From positions 1 through 48,579 of the forward strand of contig JAZQSE010000016.1 of NCBI GenBank assembly GCA_045629945.1: 48,579 nt of DNA, given 5' to 3'. The position numbers and the translations under genes were made by a program. Position 1 is the stretch's first letter, and the number at the start of each line of letters is the position of its first letter. Below are positions 40,677-48,579 of this stretch, piece by piece. Source of the DNA: UBA1765 sp045629945. Its GTDB lineage: Bacteria; Fibrobacterota; Fibrobacteria; Fibrobacterales; Fibrobacteraceae. The notes beneath the pieces are model-generated. The model was not told the origin of the DNA. It did no database searches and worked only from the letters and a program-made list of their open reading frames with translations.

Positions 40677-42446
40677 ATGGCATATGTAGCAATGGCCAGA
40701 AAATGGCGTCCTTATTCATTCAAAGACATGGTCGGTCAAGAACATGTCGCTACAACTCTTCAAAATGCAATTGAAGAAGGTCGTGTTCACCACGCTTTTC
40801 TTTTTACCGGTACTCGTGGTGTTGGTAAAACTACATCTGCCAGAATTCTAGCTCGCACTTTAAATTGTACCGGTGAATCAGAACGCCCTTGTGGAAAATG
40901 TCCTAGCTGTAAAGATTTTGCCAGCGGAAGTTCTGTTGACATTCTTGAATTTGATGGTGCTAGTAATACAGGTGTCGACAAAATCCGTGATTTAATCATT
41001 GAACAAGTCCAGTACCACCCTATGATTGGAAAGTACAGGATTTTCATTATAGACGAAGTTCACATGATAACAGGGAGTGCTTTTAATGCTTTGTTAAAAA
41101 CACTCGAAGAACCGCCTCCTCATGTAATTTTCATTTTTGCAACTACCGAAGCAAATAAAATACCGCAAACTATTCTTTCCAGGGTATTGCGCTTTGATTT
41201 TAAGCGTTTATCTCAGACTCAGATTATTGAACGGTTGCGTTTTATTTGTAACGAAGAAGGTATAACAACAGACAACGAAGCACTTTCTATTCTTGCCGAA
41301 AAAGCAGATGGTTCCATGCGTGATGCTTTGACATACTTTGACCAGGCTTACGCATTTACGGGCAACAATATGGTTGCTGATGCCGTTCGTTCTGTTTTGG
41401 GTTTACCATCAAACGAAATTTATTTTACTTTGTTAGAAGCAATTGGCAAACACGATATAGCCACTTGTTTCAACCAAATAGAACAAGTTTGTTCAAATGG
41501 TGTGGAATACATGCCTTTGCTTGATGGTTTTGCCAAATTTTTACGCAATATCCTTTATATACGAGTCAGTAAAAACAATACTAATTTTTTGAATTTATCT
41601 CAGGAACTTGTTGAACGCCTTTCTCTTGCAGGAGCATCGCTTAGCAATGGTGATTTACTTAGAATTGCAAAAATGCTAACAGACACGCAAGGGCTTTTGA
41701 GACAAAGTACAAATCCTAGATTACTTGTAGAAACTTGTTTTGCCAGAATGGCTTGGCTTGATCACCTTACTGATTTACGCAAAGTCCTTTCAACTATGCA
41801 ATCGCCAACAACTGGCGAAATAAAAAAAAAATTAACTATTCCTCCAGTTAATCTTGAAAATGAACTTCCAACAGATCCAATCCCTTCGCTAGAAGAATTA
41901 AATATATTTGACGAACCTATTGAAGACATATCTTCATTGCCGTCATCTGATAATTATGTTTTTCTAGAAGAGCCTTCATTTCAATACACTCTAGAAAACA
42001 TATCTGAAAATTGGAAATCTTTTTTAACAACTTTTGCAAACAATGGTGAATCAGACATTTATCAGGCTCTAGAAAATACAAAGGTCCATATTGATTTTTC
42101 AAATGAACCCTATATTTGTACTCTCTACATTCCTTTACAAAAAGATGGCTCTCGCCAATGGAACGCAACTCTTTTTATCAATTCTCTAAAAGACCAACAA
42201 AAACTGATAACAAAATTAGAAAGCACTTTAAAGGCAAAATTTGTTTTAGATATTAAAGATTTTAAAGAATCAGATCCAAATGTTTCTCAACCTAAAAAAC
42301 AACTTAATCTTTACGAACAAGAATTACAATACGATTTACAGTTGCAGATTCTACAAGAAAAGTTTGAACCTATTTGGCTTGCATCTAATAAACAAATAAC
42401 TAAATTAGAAACCAACCCAGAACTAACTGAAATTGAAGAATCTTAA
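40677..42446 (+). CDS. dnaX: DNA polymerase III subunit tau (and possibly gamma)
   Basis: The clamp-loader ATPase. The 589-residue product starts MAYVAMARKWRPYSFKDMVG. Walker A GTRGVGKT, zinc-binding Cys in CTGESERPCGKCPSC, Walker B IDEVHM, sensor SRVLRFDF and the collar domain (to about residue 372, RLLVETCFARMAWL) are all present. Residues about 385-589 are the tau-specific tail, acidic and low in conservation. An A10 run at codons 382-385 lies exactly at the junction; slippage there gives a gamma-like product. ATG 40677 fits the family start; TTG 40662 upstream overlaps the promoter box. ybaB follows, the usual neighbour. Confidence 0.95.
   Translation: MAYVAMARKWRPYSFKDMVGQEHVATTLQNAIEEGRVHHAFLFTGTRGVGKTTSARILARTLNCTGESERPCGKCPSCKDFASGSSVDILEFDGASNTGVDKIRDLIIEQVQYHPMIGKYRIFIIDEVHMITGSAFNALLKTLEEPPPHVIFIFATTEANKIPQTILSRVLRFDFKRLSQTQIIERLRFICNEEGITTDNEALSILAEKADGSMRDALTYFDQAYAFTGNNMVADAVRSVLGLPSNEIYFTLLEAIGKHDIATCFNQIEQVCSNGVEYMPLLDGFAKFLRNILYIRVSKNNTNFLNLSQELVERLSLAGASLSNGDLLRIAKMLTDTQGLLRQSTNPRLLVETCFARMAWLDHLTDLRKVLSTMQSPTTGEIKKKLTIPPVNLENELPTDPIPSLEELNIFDEPIEDISSLPSSDNYVFLEEPSFQYTLENISENWKSFLTTFANNGESDIYQALENTKVHIDFSNEPYICTLYIPLQKDGSRQWNATLFINSLKDQQKLITKLESTLKAKFVLDIKDFKESDPNVSQPKKQLNLYEQELQYDLQLQILQEKFEPIWLASNKQITKLETNPELTEIEES
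41822..41831 (+). other. A10 slippage site in dnaX
   Basis: Ten A in a row encode the end of Ile382 and Lys383-Lys385. An extra A (or a -1 shift) gives six foreign residues (INYSSS) and TAA at 41849-41851; one A fewer (or +1) gives Asn and TAA at 41833-41835. Both end the protein just after the collar domain, at about 385-391 residues. Thermus dnaX makes gamma by slippage on a similar A-run; E. coli does it by ribosomal frameshifting. Confidence 0.6.
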
Positions 42447-42472
42447 TTTTTTTCATAAAAACGGAGACCAAT

Positions 42473-42781
42473 ATGAACATGCAAAAAATGCTCAAAGATT
42501 TGCAGAAAATGCAATCTCAAATGCTCAAAGCTCAAAATAATCTCAAAGCCCAGTCATTTGAAGCTGAAGCTGGTGGTGGAATGGTTAAAGTAGCCATTAA
42601 TGGTCAAGGTATTCTCACTATGATAAAAATCAACCCTGATGCCGTAGATAAAGACGATGTTGAAGCTTTAGAAGACTTAGTTATGGCGGCTTTGAATGCT
42701 GCTATCAAGAAAAAAGATGAAGCCGCTCAATCCAGTTTAAATGACTTAACTCAAGGAATGAAAATTCCAGGCTTAATGTAA
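42473..42781 (+). CDS. ybaB: YbaB/EbfC family nucleoid-associated protein
   Basis: A 102-residue DNA-binding protein of the YbaB/EbfC family: MQKMLKDLQKMQSQMLKAQ start, GGGMVKVAINGQG and ALEDLVMAALNAAIKK. It acts as a dimer on the nucleoid. The dnaX-ybaB pairing is conserved in many bacteria, often with recR, which is absent here. ggag precedes the ATG. Confidence 0.95.
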   Translation: MNMQKMLKDLQKMQSQMLKAQNNLKAQSFEAEAGGGMVKVAINGQGILTMIKINPDAVDKDDVEALEDLVMAALNAAIKKKDEAAQSSLNDLTQGMKIPGLM

Positions 42782-42799
42782 AAGCCATTTATCTTTAAA

Positions 42800-42856
42800 A
42801 ATGTCTTTTTATCAAGACATTATATCAAACTCCCTAGGTAAGACTAGGGAGTTTTG
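42800..42856 (+). terminator. Tandem hairpins ending dnaX-ybaB
   Basis: First hairpin AATGTCTT / AAGACATT (42800-42821). Second, stronger hairpin AAACTCCCTAG / CTAGGGAGTTT (42827-42854) runs into TTTTG. The second one is the likely terminator. Confidence 0.75.
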
Positions 42857-42857
42857 C

Positions 42858-42865
42858 TAAATTTG
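42858..42865 (+). promoter_or_regulatory. -7 box for the efflux operon
   Basis: TAAATTTG matches TAnnTTTG exactly, right after the terminator, with a leader of about 38 nt to the ATG at 42908. Confidence 0.45.
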
Positions 42866-42907
42866 GGGCAAAATGAAATAATTTTGTCGATTCTTAAGGA
42901 GAATTGA

Positions 42908-44299
42908 ATGCATAAAACATTAACCTCACGGATAGTCCTTTTGGCATTGCTTTCTATGCCTGTCTGGGCTGCCCAGGTTTACACCAAGGAAGAAGCTGTA
43001 AAAATCGCCTTGGAAAAATCTTCGGACATTCAATCCGCTGAACAAAAGTTAGAAGCTGCTGAAGCTCAAGTATCACAGACTTATGGAGCTGCTTACCCAA
43101 AAATAGACTTCAGTGCTACTTATGCAAGAACTTTTGGTGTATCTGATGTAAAGAGCAGTAATGCCATAAGCCAGATGCTTGATGAAACCGCCACTACGAA
43201 TGAAAGAATCCTTGCCGGAACATTAGATGCTATGTCTTATGGGTTAAACGCAATGCAAGGCTTTCGCTGGGGAACACAAGTTGGTCTTACTGCAACACAA
43301 ATCCTTTACGCTCAAGGAAAAGTGGCAACGGGCACAAAAATTGCCAAGCACTACCGTCGTGTAAATGAACTTTCATTAGAAAACGCCAAGATTTCTGTGC
43401 GTTTTGATGTGGAACAAGCTTTTGACCAGATGATTTACTTGGATTCTGCTCTTCAAATTCTTGAAGCCAGTAAAGCTCAACTCGAAGAACACATCAATTA
43501 TGTAAAACAAGCTCAAGCCAGCGGTCTTGCAACAGAACTTGATGCTGTTCGTGCTGAAATTCAATTAGACAATCTCAATTCAGCGCTTGCCAAAACTGAA
43601 AAAGATAGAGAAGTGGCAAGAAACGCTCTTTTGAATACAATGGGACTTCCATGGAATGCTGAAGCTAGTTTTTCAGGAACCCTGCGTGATCCAACTGTAG
43701 AAAGCTTCCCTATCCCTGACACCTCTATGAGTGTTGTTCGTTCTAAACGCAAAGAACTCGCGCAATTGAACGAAAGCGAACAAATGTACCAGCAAAACAT
43801 TAATATCGCAAAAGGTGATTACAAACCAACCGTTGTTCTTGGTGGGTCTATCACTTATCAAAATGGTCAAAACCGTGTTTTCAAATGGGACGCTCCGGAT
43901 TGGGATGAAAATATTTCAAAACAAGTCTATTTAAATGTTTCCATGAATCTTTTCAATGGGATGCAGACACGTGAAAGTGTTGCTATGGCAAAGACAGATT
44001 TACGTTCCAATCAGATTCAAAAGGAATCTGCTGAACGCGGTATAAAACTTCAGATTGAATCTTCTGTAAATACGCTGAATGATGCTTTTAATCAAATTGG
44101 CATTCGCAAACGCCAAGTAGAACTAGCTACGAAAAATTTTGAACTGACAGAAGCAGCTTATAAAGTCGGACGCGATACTCAACTCAACCTACTTGATGCA
44201 ACAATGGAATTGCGTTCAGCAAAATTAGACTATATGAATGCATTACTCAATTGGAATAGTGCTTATAACGCCTTGCTCAAGGCCACCGGAGAATTTTAA
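42908..44299 (+). CDS. TolC-family outer-membrane efflux protein
   Basis: A 463-residue exported protein (signal cleavage near VWA|AQ) with the two-fold TolC repeat. The first half has EEAVKIALEKSSDIQSAEQKLEAAEAQVSQ and the second has LSMNLFNGMQTRESVAMAKTDL-like segments (VSMNLFNG, AEAAYK-like EAAYKVGRDTQLNLLDA). It forms the trimeric outer-membrane channel of the efflux pump. aaggag precedes the ATG. It is first of three genes, followed after 14 nt by the adaptor. Confidence 0.93.
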   Translation: MHKTLTSRIVLLALLSMPVWAAQVYTKEEAVKIALEKSSDIQSAEQKLEAAEAQVSQTYGAAYPKIDFSATYARTFGVSDVKSSNAISQMLDETATTNERILAGTLDAMSYGLNAMQGFRWGTQVGLTATQILYAQGKVATGTKIAKHYRRVNELSLENAKISVRFDVEQAFDQMIYLDSALQILEASKAQLEEHINYVKQAQASGLATELDAVRAEIQLDNLNSALAKTEKDREVARNALLNTMGLPWNAEASFSGTLRDPTVESFPIPDTSMSVVRSKRKELAQLNESEQMYQQNINIAKGDYKPTVVLGGSITYQNGQNRVFKWDAPDWDENISKQVYLNVSMNLFNGMQTRESVAMAKTDLRSNQIQKESAERGIKLQIESSVNTLNDAFNQIGIRKRQVELATKNFELTEAAYKVGRDTQLNLLDATMELRSAKLDYMNALLNWNSAYNALLKATGEF

Positions 44300-44313
44300 G
44301 GAGAAAGGAACAC

Positions 44314-45348
44314 ATGAAAAAGTTCACTAAAATCATCACTTTGGCTGCTCTTGCCTTTTTGTTCGTTGGTTGTGTACAAAAAGAAGAAGTTAAAAGAGCT
44401 CCAACAATGGAAGAAATTCAAAAAGAAAAAGGAAAACCTGTTCGTGTAGCAACAGCTTCCACAATGGATCTTAATGATATTCGTACTTTTAATGGAGCTA
44501 TTTCTGGTGTTCAACCAGCAACAGCTATTGCTAAACTTTCTGATCCAATCAAAAAAATTCATGTAAAGATTGGTAGCAAAGTAAAGAAAGACCAACTTCT
44601 TGCAGAATTCGAATATACTGGCGACAATATTCAGTTAAAACAACTTGAAGAAACTGTAAAGTTACAAGAAGATGTAACCCGTCGTCTTAAAGAAGTTTAC
44701 GAAAAAGGCGGTGTTTCCCAACAAGATCTTGAAGCACAAGAAATGCAATTACGTATTTCTAAAATGCAACTTGAAGCTGTGCGCCGTGCTAACCAAGTTT
44801 TAGCACCGGCTGATGGTATCGTCACAGAAATTTTATATGATGAAGGAGAAGTTCCATCTGTTGGTTCTAAAATGTTCTCAACAGCAAAACTTGACAAAGT
44901 AATCCTTACTCTTTCTTCTGTAACAACTAAAGACATTGGTTTGTTTAAAAACGGCCTTAAGGCTACCGTAGAAATGAATGGAAAAACACTCACAGGTAAA
45001 GTGACTCGCGTACCGATGGCAGCAAACCCTGTTACTCGTTTCTTCCCTGTAGAAATCACATTCAACAACTCTAATCGTCAGTTATTACCAGGTATGTTTG
45101 TAGCAGCATCCATTAATACTGCTGTAGTAAAAGGTATTTCTGTTCCAAACGATGCTGTAATTTACTCAAATGGTCTCAACTACGTTTGGACTGTTGAAGA
45201 TGGAAAAGCCAAACGCAACTTGGTACAAGTTGGTGTAGCTGATGAAAACTTCACTCAAATAAAGAGTGGGATTGAAGATAATGCCGTCGTCATTATTGAC
45301 GGTATGTCTAGATTGGATGACAGCGATAAAGTTCTCATTGTAGAATAA
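44314..45348 (+). CDS. RND efflux periplasmic adaptor lipoprotein
   Basis: A 344-residue membrane-fusion protein with a lipoprotein signal (lipobox LFVGC, Cys20). The barrel-sandwich part has FNGAISGVQPATAIAKLSD and PADGIVTEILYDEGEVPSVG, with a coiled-coil hairpin around residues 100-155. It links the RND permease to the TolC channel. aggagaaagg precedes the ATG. No signature reveals the substrate. Confidence 0.93.
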   Translation: MKKFTKIITLAALAFLFVGCVQKEEVKRAPTMEEIQKEKGKPVRVATASTMDLNDIRTFNGAISGVQPATAIAKLSDPIKKIHVKIGSKVKKDQLLAEFEYTGDNIQLKQLEETVKLQEDVTRRLKEVYEKGGVSQQDLEAQEMQLRISKMQLEAVRRANQVLAPADGIVTEILYDEGEVPSVGSKMFSTAKLDKVILTLSSVTTKDIGLFKNGLKATVEMNGKTLTGKVTRVPMAANPVTRFFPVEITFNNSNRQLLPGMFVAASINTAVVKGISVPNDAVIYSNGLNYVWTVEDGKAKRNLVQVGVADENFTQIKSGIEDNAVVIIDGMSRLDDSDKVLIVE

Positions 45349-45361
45349 CGGAGGTTGTTAA

Positions 45362-48300
45362 GTGATTAAGGCTAGTATTTACAAGCCGATAACAATGCTC
45401 ATGGTGATTCTCACCGTCGTTGTTTTCGGTATTTATACTTATCGAATGCTTCCGGTTAACTTGCTTCCGGATTTTGAAGTTCCTGTTGTTACTGCTGTAG
45501 TTATTTATACAGGTGCTAACCCTGATGAACTTGTTTCTACTGTGATTAAACCAACAGAAGAACAACTTGAACTTCTTGATGGTATTGACTATGTCATGGC
45601 TTACGCTCTTGAAAACTACGCCATTTTCATTGCGATGTTTGAAATGGACGTAAATATTGATGTGGCAGCCAATGACATGCGCGATAAAATTGAACAAACG
45701 GCTATCAATTTCCCAGACGCTGTTGAAGACCCTGTTATTTCTAAAGTAGATATTAATGGTCAAGCCATTATTGAACTTGCTCTTACTGGGCCAGGTACTT
45801 CTACAGAATTAAGAACTCGTGCCGATGATTTGTTAAAGCCTCAAATTTCTTCTCTCCCTGGGGTGGCAAGCGTTGACCTTTTCGGTGGTACTATCCGTCA
45901 GGTTCTTGTTGAATTAGATGCTGATGCTTTGCAAGAACGCAATATTTCAATTACAACTGTGATGGGATTAATTCAAGCATCTAACTTGAACTATCCGGGC
46001 GGTGAAGTAAAGGGAAAAAATAAAAACACCAACGTTCGAGTTTCTGCTAAATACGCTGATTTAGAAGACCTCCGTAATATGGAAATTCCAACATCACAGG
46101 GCATGATTCGCTTGTCTGATGTCGCAGCTATCAAAGATACCGTTGAAGAAATTTCTTCAGCTTCTCGTTTTAATGGTGTTAATTCTGTTGGTTTATCCAT
46201 TAAAAAAAGAACTGACGCTAATACTATTGACGTAGTTGATGGTGTTTTACAACGTCTTGAAAAAATCAATGCTCTTTTGCCTGAAGGTTATAAATTAAGT
46301 GTTGTTTATGACTCTTCTAAAGTTATTCGTAATTCCGTGAATAACGTTATTACGAACCTTCTTTTGGCAATTGTCTTGACTTCTGGTATTCTTTTGCTGT
46401 TCCTTGGACGTTTTAGTTCTATGTTTATTGCAGCAATTACCATGCCTATTTCTGTTATTGGTTCCTTTACATTTATGTATTTTGCTGGATTCACCATTAA
46501 CGTGATGACTTTAATGGCACTATCATCAGCTACTGGTTTGCTTGTAACTAACGCTATTATCGTTCTTGAAAACATTGACAAATTCTTAGCAGAAGGTCTT
46601 TCTCCAAAAGAAGCAGCGTTCAAAGGGACAACAGAAATCATGCTTGCGGTGATGAGTTCTACTTTGACAAACGTCTGTGTGTTCGTGCCTATTGCCTTTA
46701 TGAAATCCATTGCTGGTTCTATGTTCAAGAGCTTTGGTCTTACAATGGTTTTTGCAACATTTGTTTCTCTTCTTATTACGTTTACCCTTACCCCACTTAT
46801 GGCGGCTTATATGTTTAAAGCCCGTAAGAGAGATGCCAATGGTGAACTTATCCCTGAAAAGAAATCAATTCTTGGCAAGTTCTTTGGAATTTTCCCAATG
46901 CTTTTGGCTTTAGTCCAAAAAGCTTATATGGGAACTCTTAAATTCTGCTTGTCTAAATTTGGTTTTGTCGTGCAGATGGGAGCTTTAGTTGCATTATTAT
47001 TCTTCACCTATACATTAGCAACAAAATTTCTTTCTGTTGAAATGATGCCAAAAACAGATGAAGGTGTTATTGTCGTTACTTTAGAATTGCCTGTTGGTAC
47101 AAACCTTGATAAAACTGACGCCGTTATAAAAGATATGGAAAGTCGGGTAAAAGACATTCCTGAACTTGAAAAATACTACATCTCAATTGGTGGTGAACAA
47201 GGTTTAACTACAGTTAACCAAGGTTCTTTACGCATAACTCTTGTTGACAGAGACAGTAGAACACGTTCTACCGATCAGATTGTAGACTCTTTGCGTATGG
47301 TATTTTCTAACATTCCTGGAGCTTACCTTTCTATTAAGAGTACTTCAGCCTCCAATATGCAAGGAGGAAGCCGTGGTGACGTTACATTGGAAGTATTAGG
47401 AACTAACTTGGATTCAGTTGTCAGAGCCTCTGAATTAGCTATGGATAAGATAGCTGGTATTAATGGTGTTATTGAATTGAAATCTAGTTATGAAGCCGGT
47501 AAGCCAGAGATTGCATTTATTCCTAACAGAAAAGCTATTGCTGATTATGGTATGACACTTCAAGAAGCCGCCAATACAGCATACATATACATTACTGGCT
47601 ACGAAGCTTCTCGCTATATGGACCCTATTGATGATGAAGAATATGATATCTTTATTCGTTTACGCGAAGCAGATAGAAATACACTTGAAAAAATCCGCAA
47701 CTTACCGATTCTTACACCAAAAGGTTATTTACCAATTACGGCGTTGTTTGAAGCAGAATCTTTTATGGCTCCAACCAAACTTTTACGTAAAAGTAAAAAC
47801 TATGTTATCCAAATCAGTATGAATTTGCTTCCAGGTTTTACATCGGGACAAATCATGTCAGAAGTTACCAAAGTAACTCAAGCTATTGAAAATGTTCCAG
47901 AAGGTGTGACATTTGGATTTGGTGGTAACGCCGATATGCAAAAAGAAATGGTGGAAGAATTTGTTGTGGCTATTTTAATGGCTATCCTTTTGGTGTACAT
48001 TCTTCTTGTTGCTCTCCTTGAATCTTTTGCTCAACCATTTATCATTATGACTACAATTCCGATGGGTGCTATCGGTGTGGTTATGGCTCTTGCCGTCACA
48101 GGGAAAAGCCTTTCCATTATCGCATTCTTCGCTATCGTTATGTTGATTGGTGTGGTGGTGAACAACGCGATTCTCTTGCTTGATGAAGCAAACAGACTTT
48201 TGCGTAGCGGTACAATGGGCAGACGTTCAGCTATTTTAAATGCCGCCAATAACAAATTCACTCCAATTGTTCTTGCAACAGTTGCTTCTATTGCAGCTCA

Positions 48301-48475
48301 AGTTCCTCTTGCGTTAGGGCTTGGTGAAGGTGCTGAAACAACCCAGCCAATGGGTATTGCAAGTATTGGTGGTTTGTTAATTTCTGCAATTTTAACAATG
48401 TATCTTATCCCGACATTCTTCTGGCTTCCAAACGCTTTATTCTCTAAAGTGAAAAAGACAGTCAAGAAGAAATAG
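45362..48475 (+). CDS. RND efflux permease, HAE1-like, without canonical proton relay
   Basis: A 1037-residue inner-membrane RND transporter with twelve membrane helices and two large periplasmic loops (about 35-320 and 560-860). The GTG start has ggagg 9 nt upstream. At the TM4 site where AcrB has Asp407-Asp408, this protein has Thr396-Asn397 (GLLVTNAII). At the TM10 Lys940 site it has Asn934 (VVVNNAILLL). The overall form and length are normal, so it is probably functional but coupled differently. The third gene of the operon; no regulator is adjacent. Confidence 0.94.
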   Translation: MIKASIYKPITMLMVILTVVVFGIYTYRMLPVNLLPDFEVPVVTAVVIYTGANPDELVSTVIKPTEEQLELLDGIDYVMAYALENYAIFIAMFEMDVNIDVAANDMRDKIEQTAINFPDAVEDPVISKVDINGQAIIELALTGPGTSTELRTRADDLLKPQISSLPGVASVDLFGGTIRQVLVELDADALQERNISITTVMGLIQASNLNYPGGEVKGKNKNTNVRVSAKYADLEDLRNMEIPTSQGMIRLSDVAAIKDTVEEISSASRFNGVNSVGLSIKKRTDANTIDVVDGVLQRLEKINALLPEGYKLSVVYDSSKVIRNSVNNVITNLLLAIVLTSGILLLFLGRFSSMFIAAITMPISVIGSFTFMYFAGFTINVMTLMALSSATGLLVTNAIIVLENIDKFLAEGLSPKEAAFKGTTEIMLAVMSSTLTNVCVFVPIAFMKSIAGSMFKSFGLTMVFATFVSLLITFTLTPLMAAYMFKARKRDANGELIPEKKSILGKFFGIFPMLLALVQKAYMGTLKFCLSKFGFVVQMGALVALLFFTYTLATKFLSVEMMPKTDEGVIVVTLELPVGTNLDKTDAVIKDMESRVKDIPELEKYYISIGGEQGLTTVNQGSLRITLVDRDSRTRSTDQIVDSLRMVFSNIPGAYLSIKSTSASNMQGGSRGDVTLEVLGTNLDSVVRASELAMDKIAGINGVIELKSSYEAGKPEIAFIPNRKAIADYGMTLQEAANTAYIYITGYEASRYMDPIDDEEYDIFIRLREADRNTLEKIRNLPILTPKGYLPITALFEAESFMAPTKLLRKSKNYVIQISMNLLPGFTSGQIMSEVTKVTQAIENVPEGVTFGFGGNADMQKEMVEEFVVAILMAILLVYILLVALLESFAQPFIIMTTIPMGAIGVVMALAVTGKSLSIIAFFAIVMLIGVVVNNAILLLDEANRLLRSGTMGRRSAILNAANNKFTPIVLATVASIAAQVPLALGLGEGAETTQPMGIASIGGLLISAILTMYLIPTFFWLPNALFSKVKKTVKKK

Positions 48476-48482
48476 ACTCTAT

Positions 48483-48510
48483 AAAAAAAGGCCTTCGGGC
48501 CTTTTTTTAT
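48483..48510 (+). terminator. Rho-independent terminator with UUCG loop
   Basis: An 11-bp stem AAAAAAAGGCC / GGCCTTTTTTT closed by TTCG, ending the efflux operon. From 48511 to the window end I see no gene. Confidence 0.93.
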
Positions 48511-48579
48511 TTTTGGAAAATATTATTAAAAGGGGAATCCTTAGGTTTTAAAGCCTTGCTTTCAGGGTATAGAAATTCT

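Noticed and set aside
1..48579. tRNA, rRNA, IS elements or prophage
   Set aside because: I looked for T-loop motifs, transposase frames and phage structural genes in gaps and frames and saw none; the nuclease gene is the only likely acquired element.

Overview
The window looks like chromosomal DNA of a Gram-negative, AT-rich anaerobe of the Fibrobacterota/Bacteroidota (FCB) superphylum, most likely a Fibrobacter-like organism. The grounds are many lipoprotein signal peptides, a TolC/RND efflux operon, a Rho factor with a long acidic N-terminal extension, a folK-deoxynucleoside kinase pair, an SpmA-SpmB fusion, and promoter boxes that repeatedly read TAnnTTTG, the -7 element known from Bacteroidota, instead of TATAAT. 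The phylum assignment is inference; no rRNA or tRNA gene is visible in the window.

Layout. 1-2175 (minus): the 5' part of a secreted protein made of tandem cadherin/Ig-like repeats, running off the left edge. 2508-4859 (plus): an unknown protein coupled to a membrane-anchored M23 peptidase, then a small lipoprotein. 4953-6978: leuC-leuD. 7089-7724 (minus): a lipoprotein gene broken by an amber codon. 7909-8658 (minus): rplU-rpmA. 8847-11663: a divergent cytoplasmic GH2-like protein. 11792-13340: a frameshifted membrane/DUF4041/GIY-YIG nuclease gene resembling the SNIPE phage-defence nuclease. 13373-18912: a phosphodiesterase, folK-dnk-panC (minus), rho and proC. 18923-22829: a sigma-54 activator, then a minus-strand FecCD-type ABC importer coupled to a TraB/GumN lipoprotein. 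22962-26712: nspC, tsaE, a membrane protein, sufE and a geranylgeranyl-reductase-like flavoprotein. 26905-33497: an exported pentapeptide-repeat protein, the SpmAB fusion, two TRL-like lipoproteins, trmO, a DUF6175-like lipoprotein and an outer-membrane barrel protein. 33536-36617: an amino-acid ABC transporter whose binding domain is circularly permuted and fused to the permease, its ATPase, and a UbiA prenyltransferase. 36670-40491: a NamZ/DUF1343 protein, ssb, an unknown membrane protein, asd and an unknown helical protein. 40677-42781: dnaX-ybaB. 42908-48475: a TolC/adaptor/RND efflux operon.

Most of the window is housekeeping. The items most worth a second look are: (i) the SNIPE-like nuclease split by a +1 frame change in an A-rich stretch; (ii) an A10 run in dnaX just after the clamp-loader core, where a slip by one base in either direction gives an immediate stop, suggesting a slippage-made gamma subunit; (iii) the circularly permuted binding protein-permease fusion; (iv) an RND pump lacking the Asp-Asp and Lys residues of the AcrB proton relay; (v) a perfect 25-bp palindrome upstream of the repeat protein; and (vi) a set of TAnnTTTG promoter boxes, one so close to the dnaX start that its mRNA may be leaderless.
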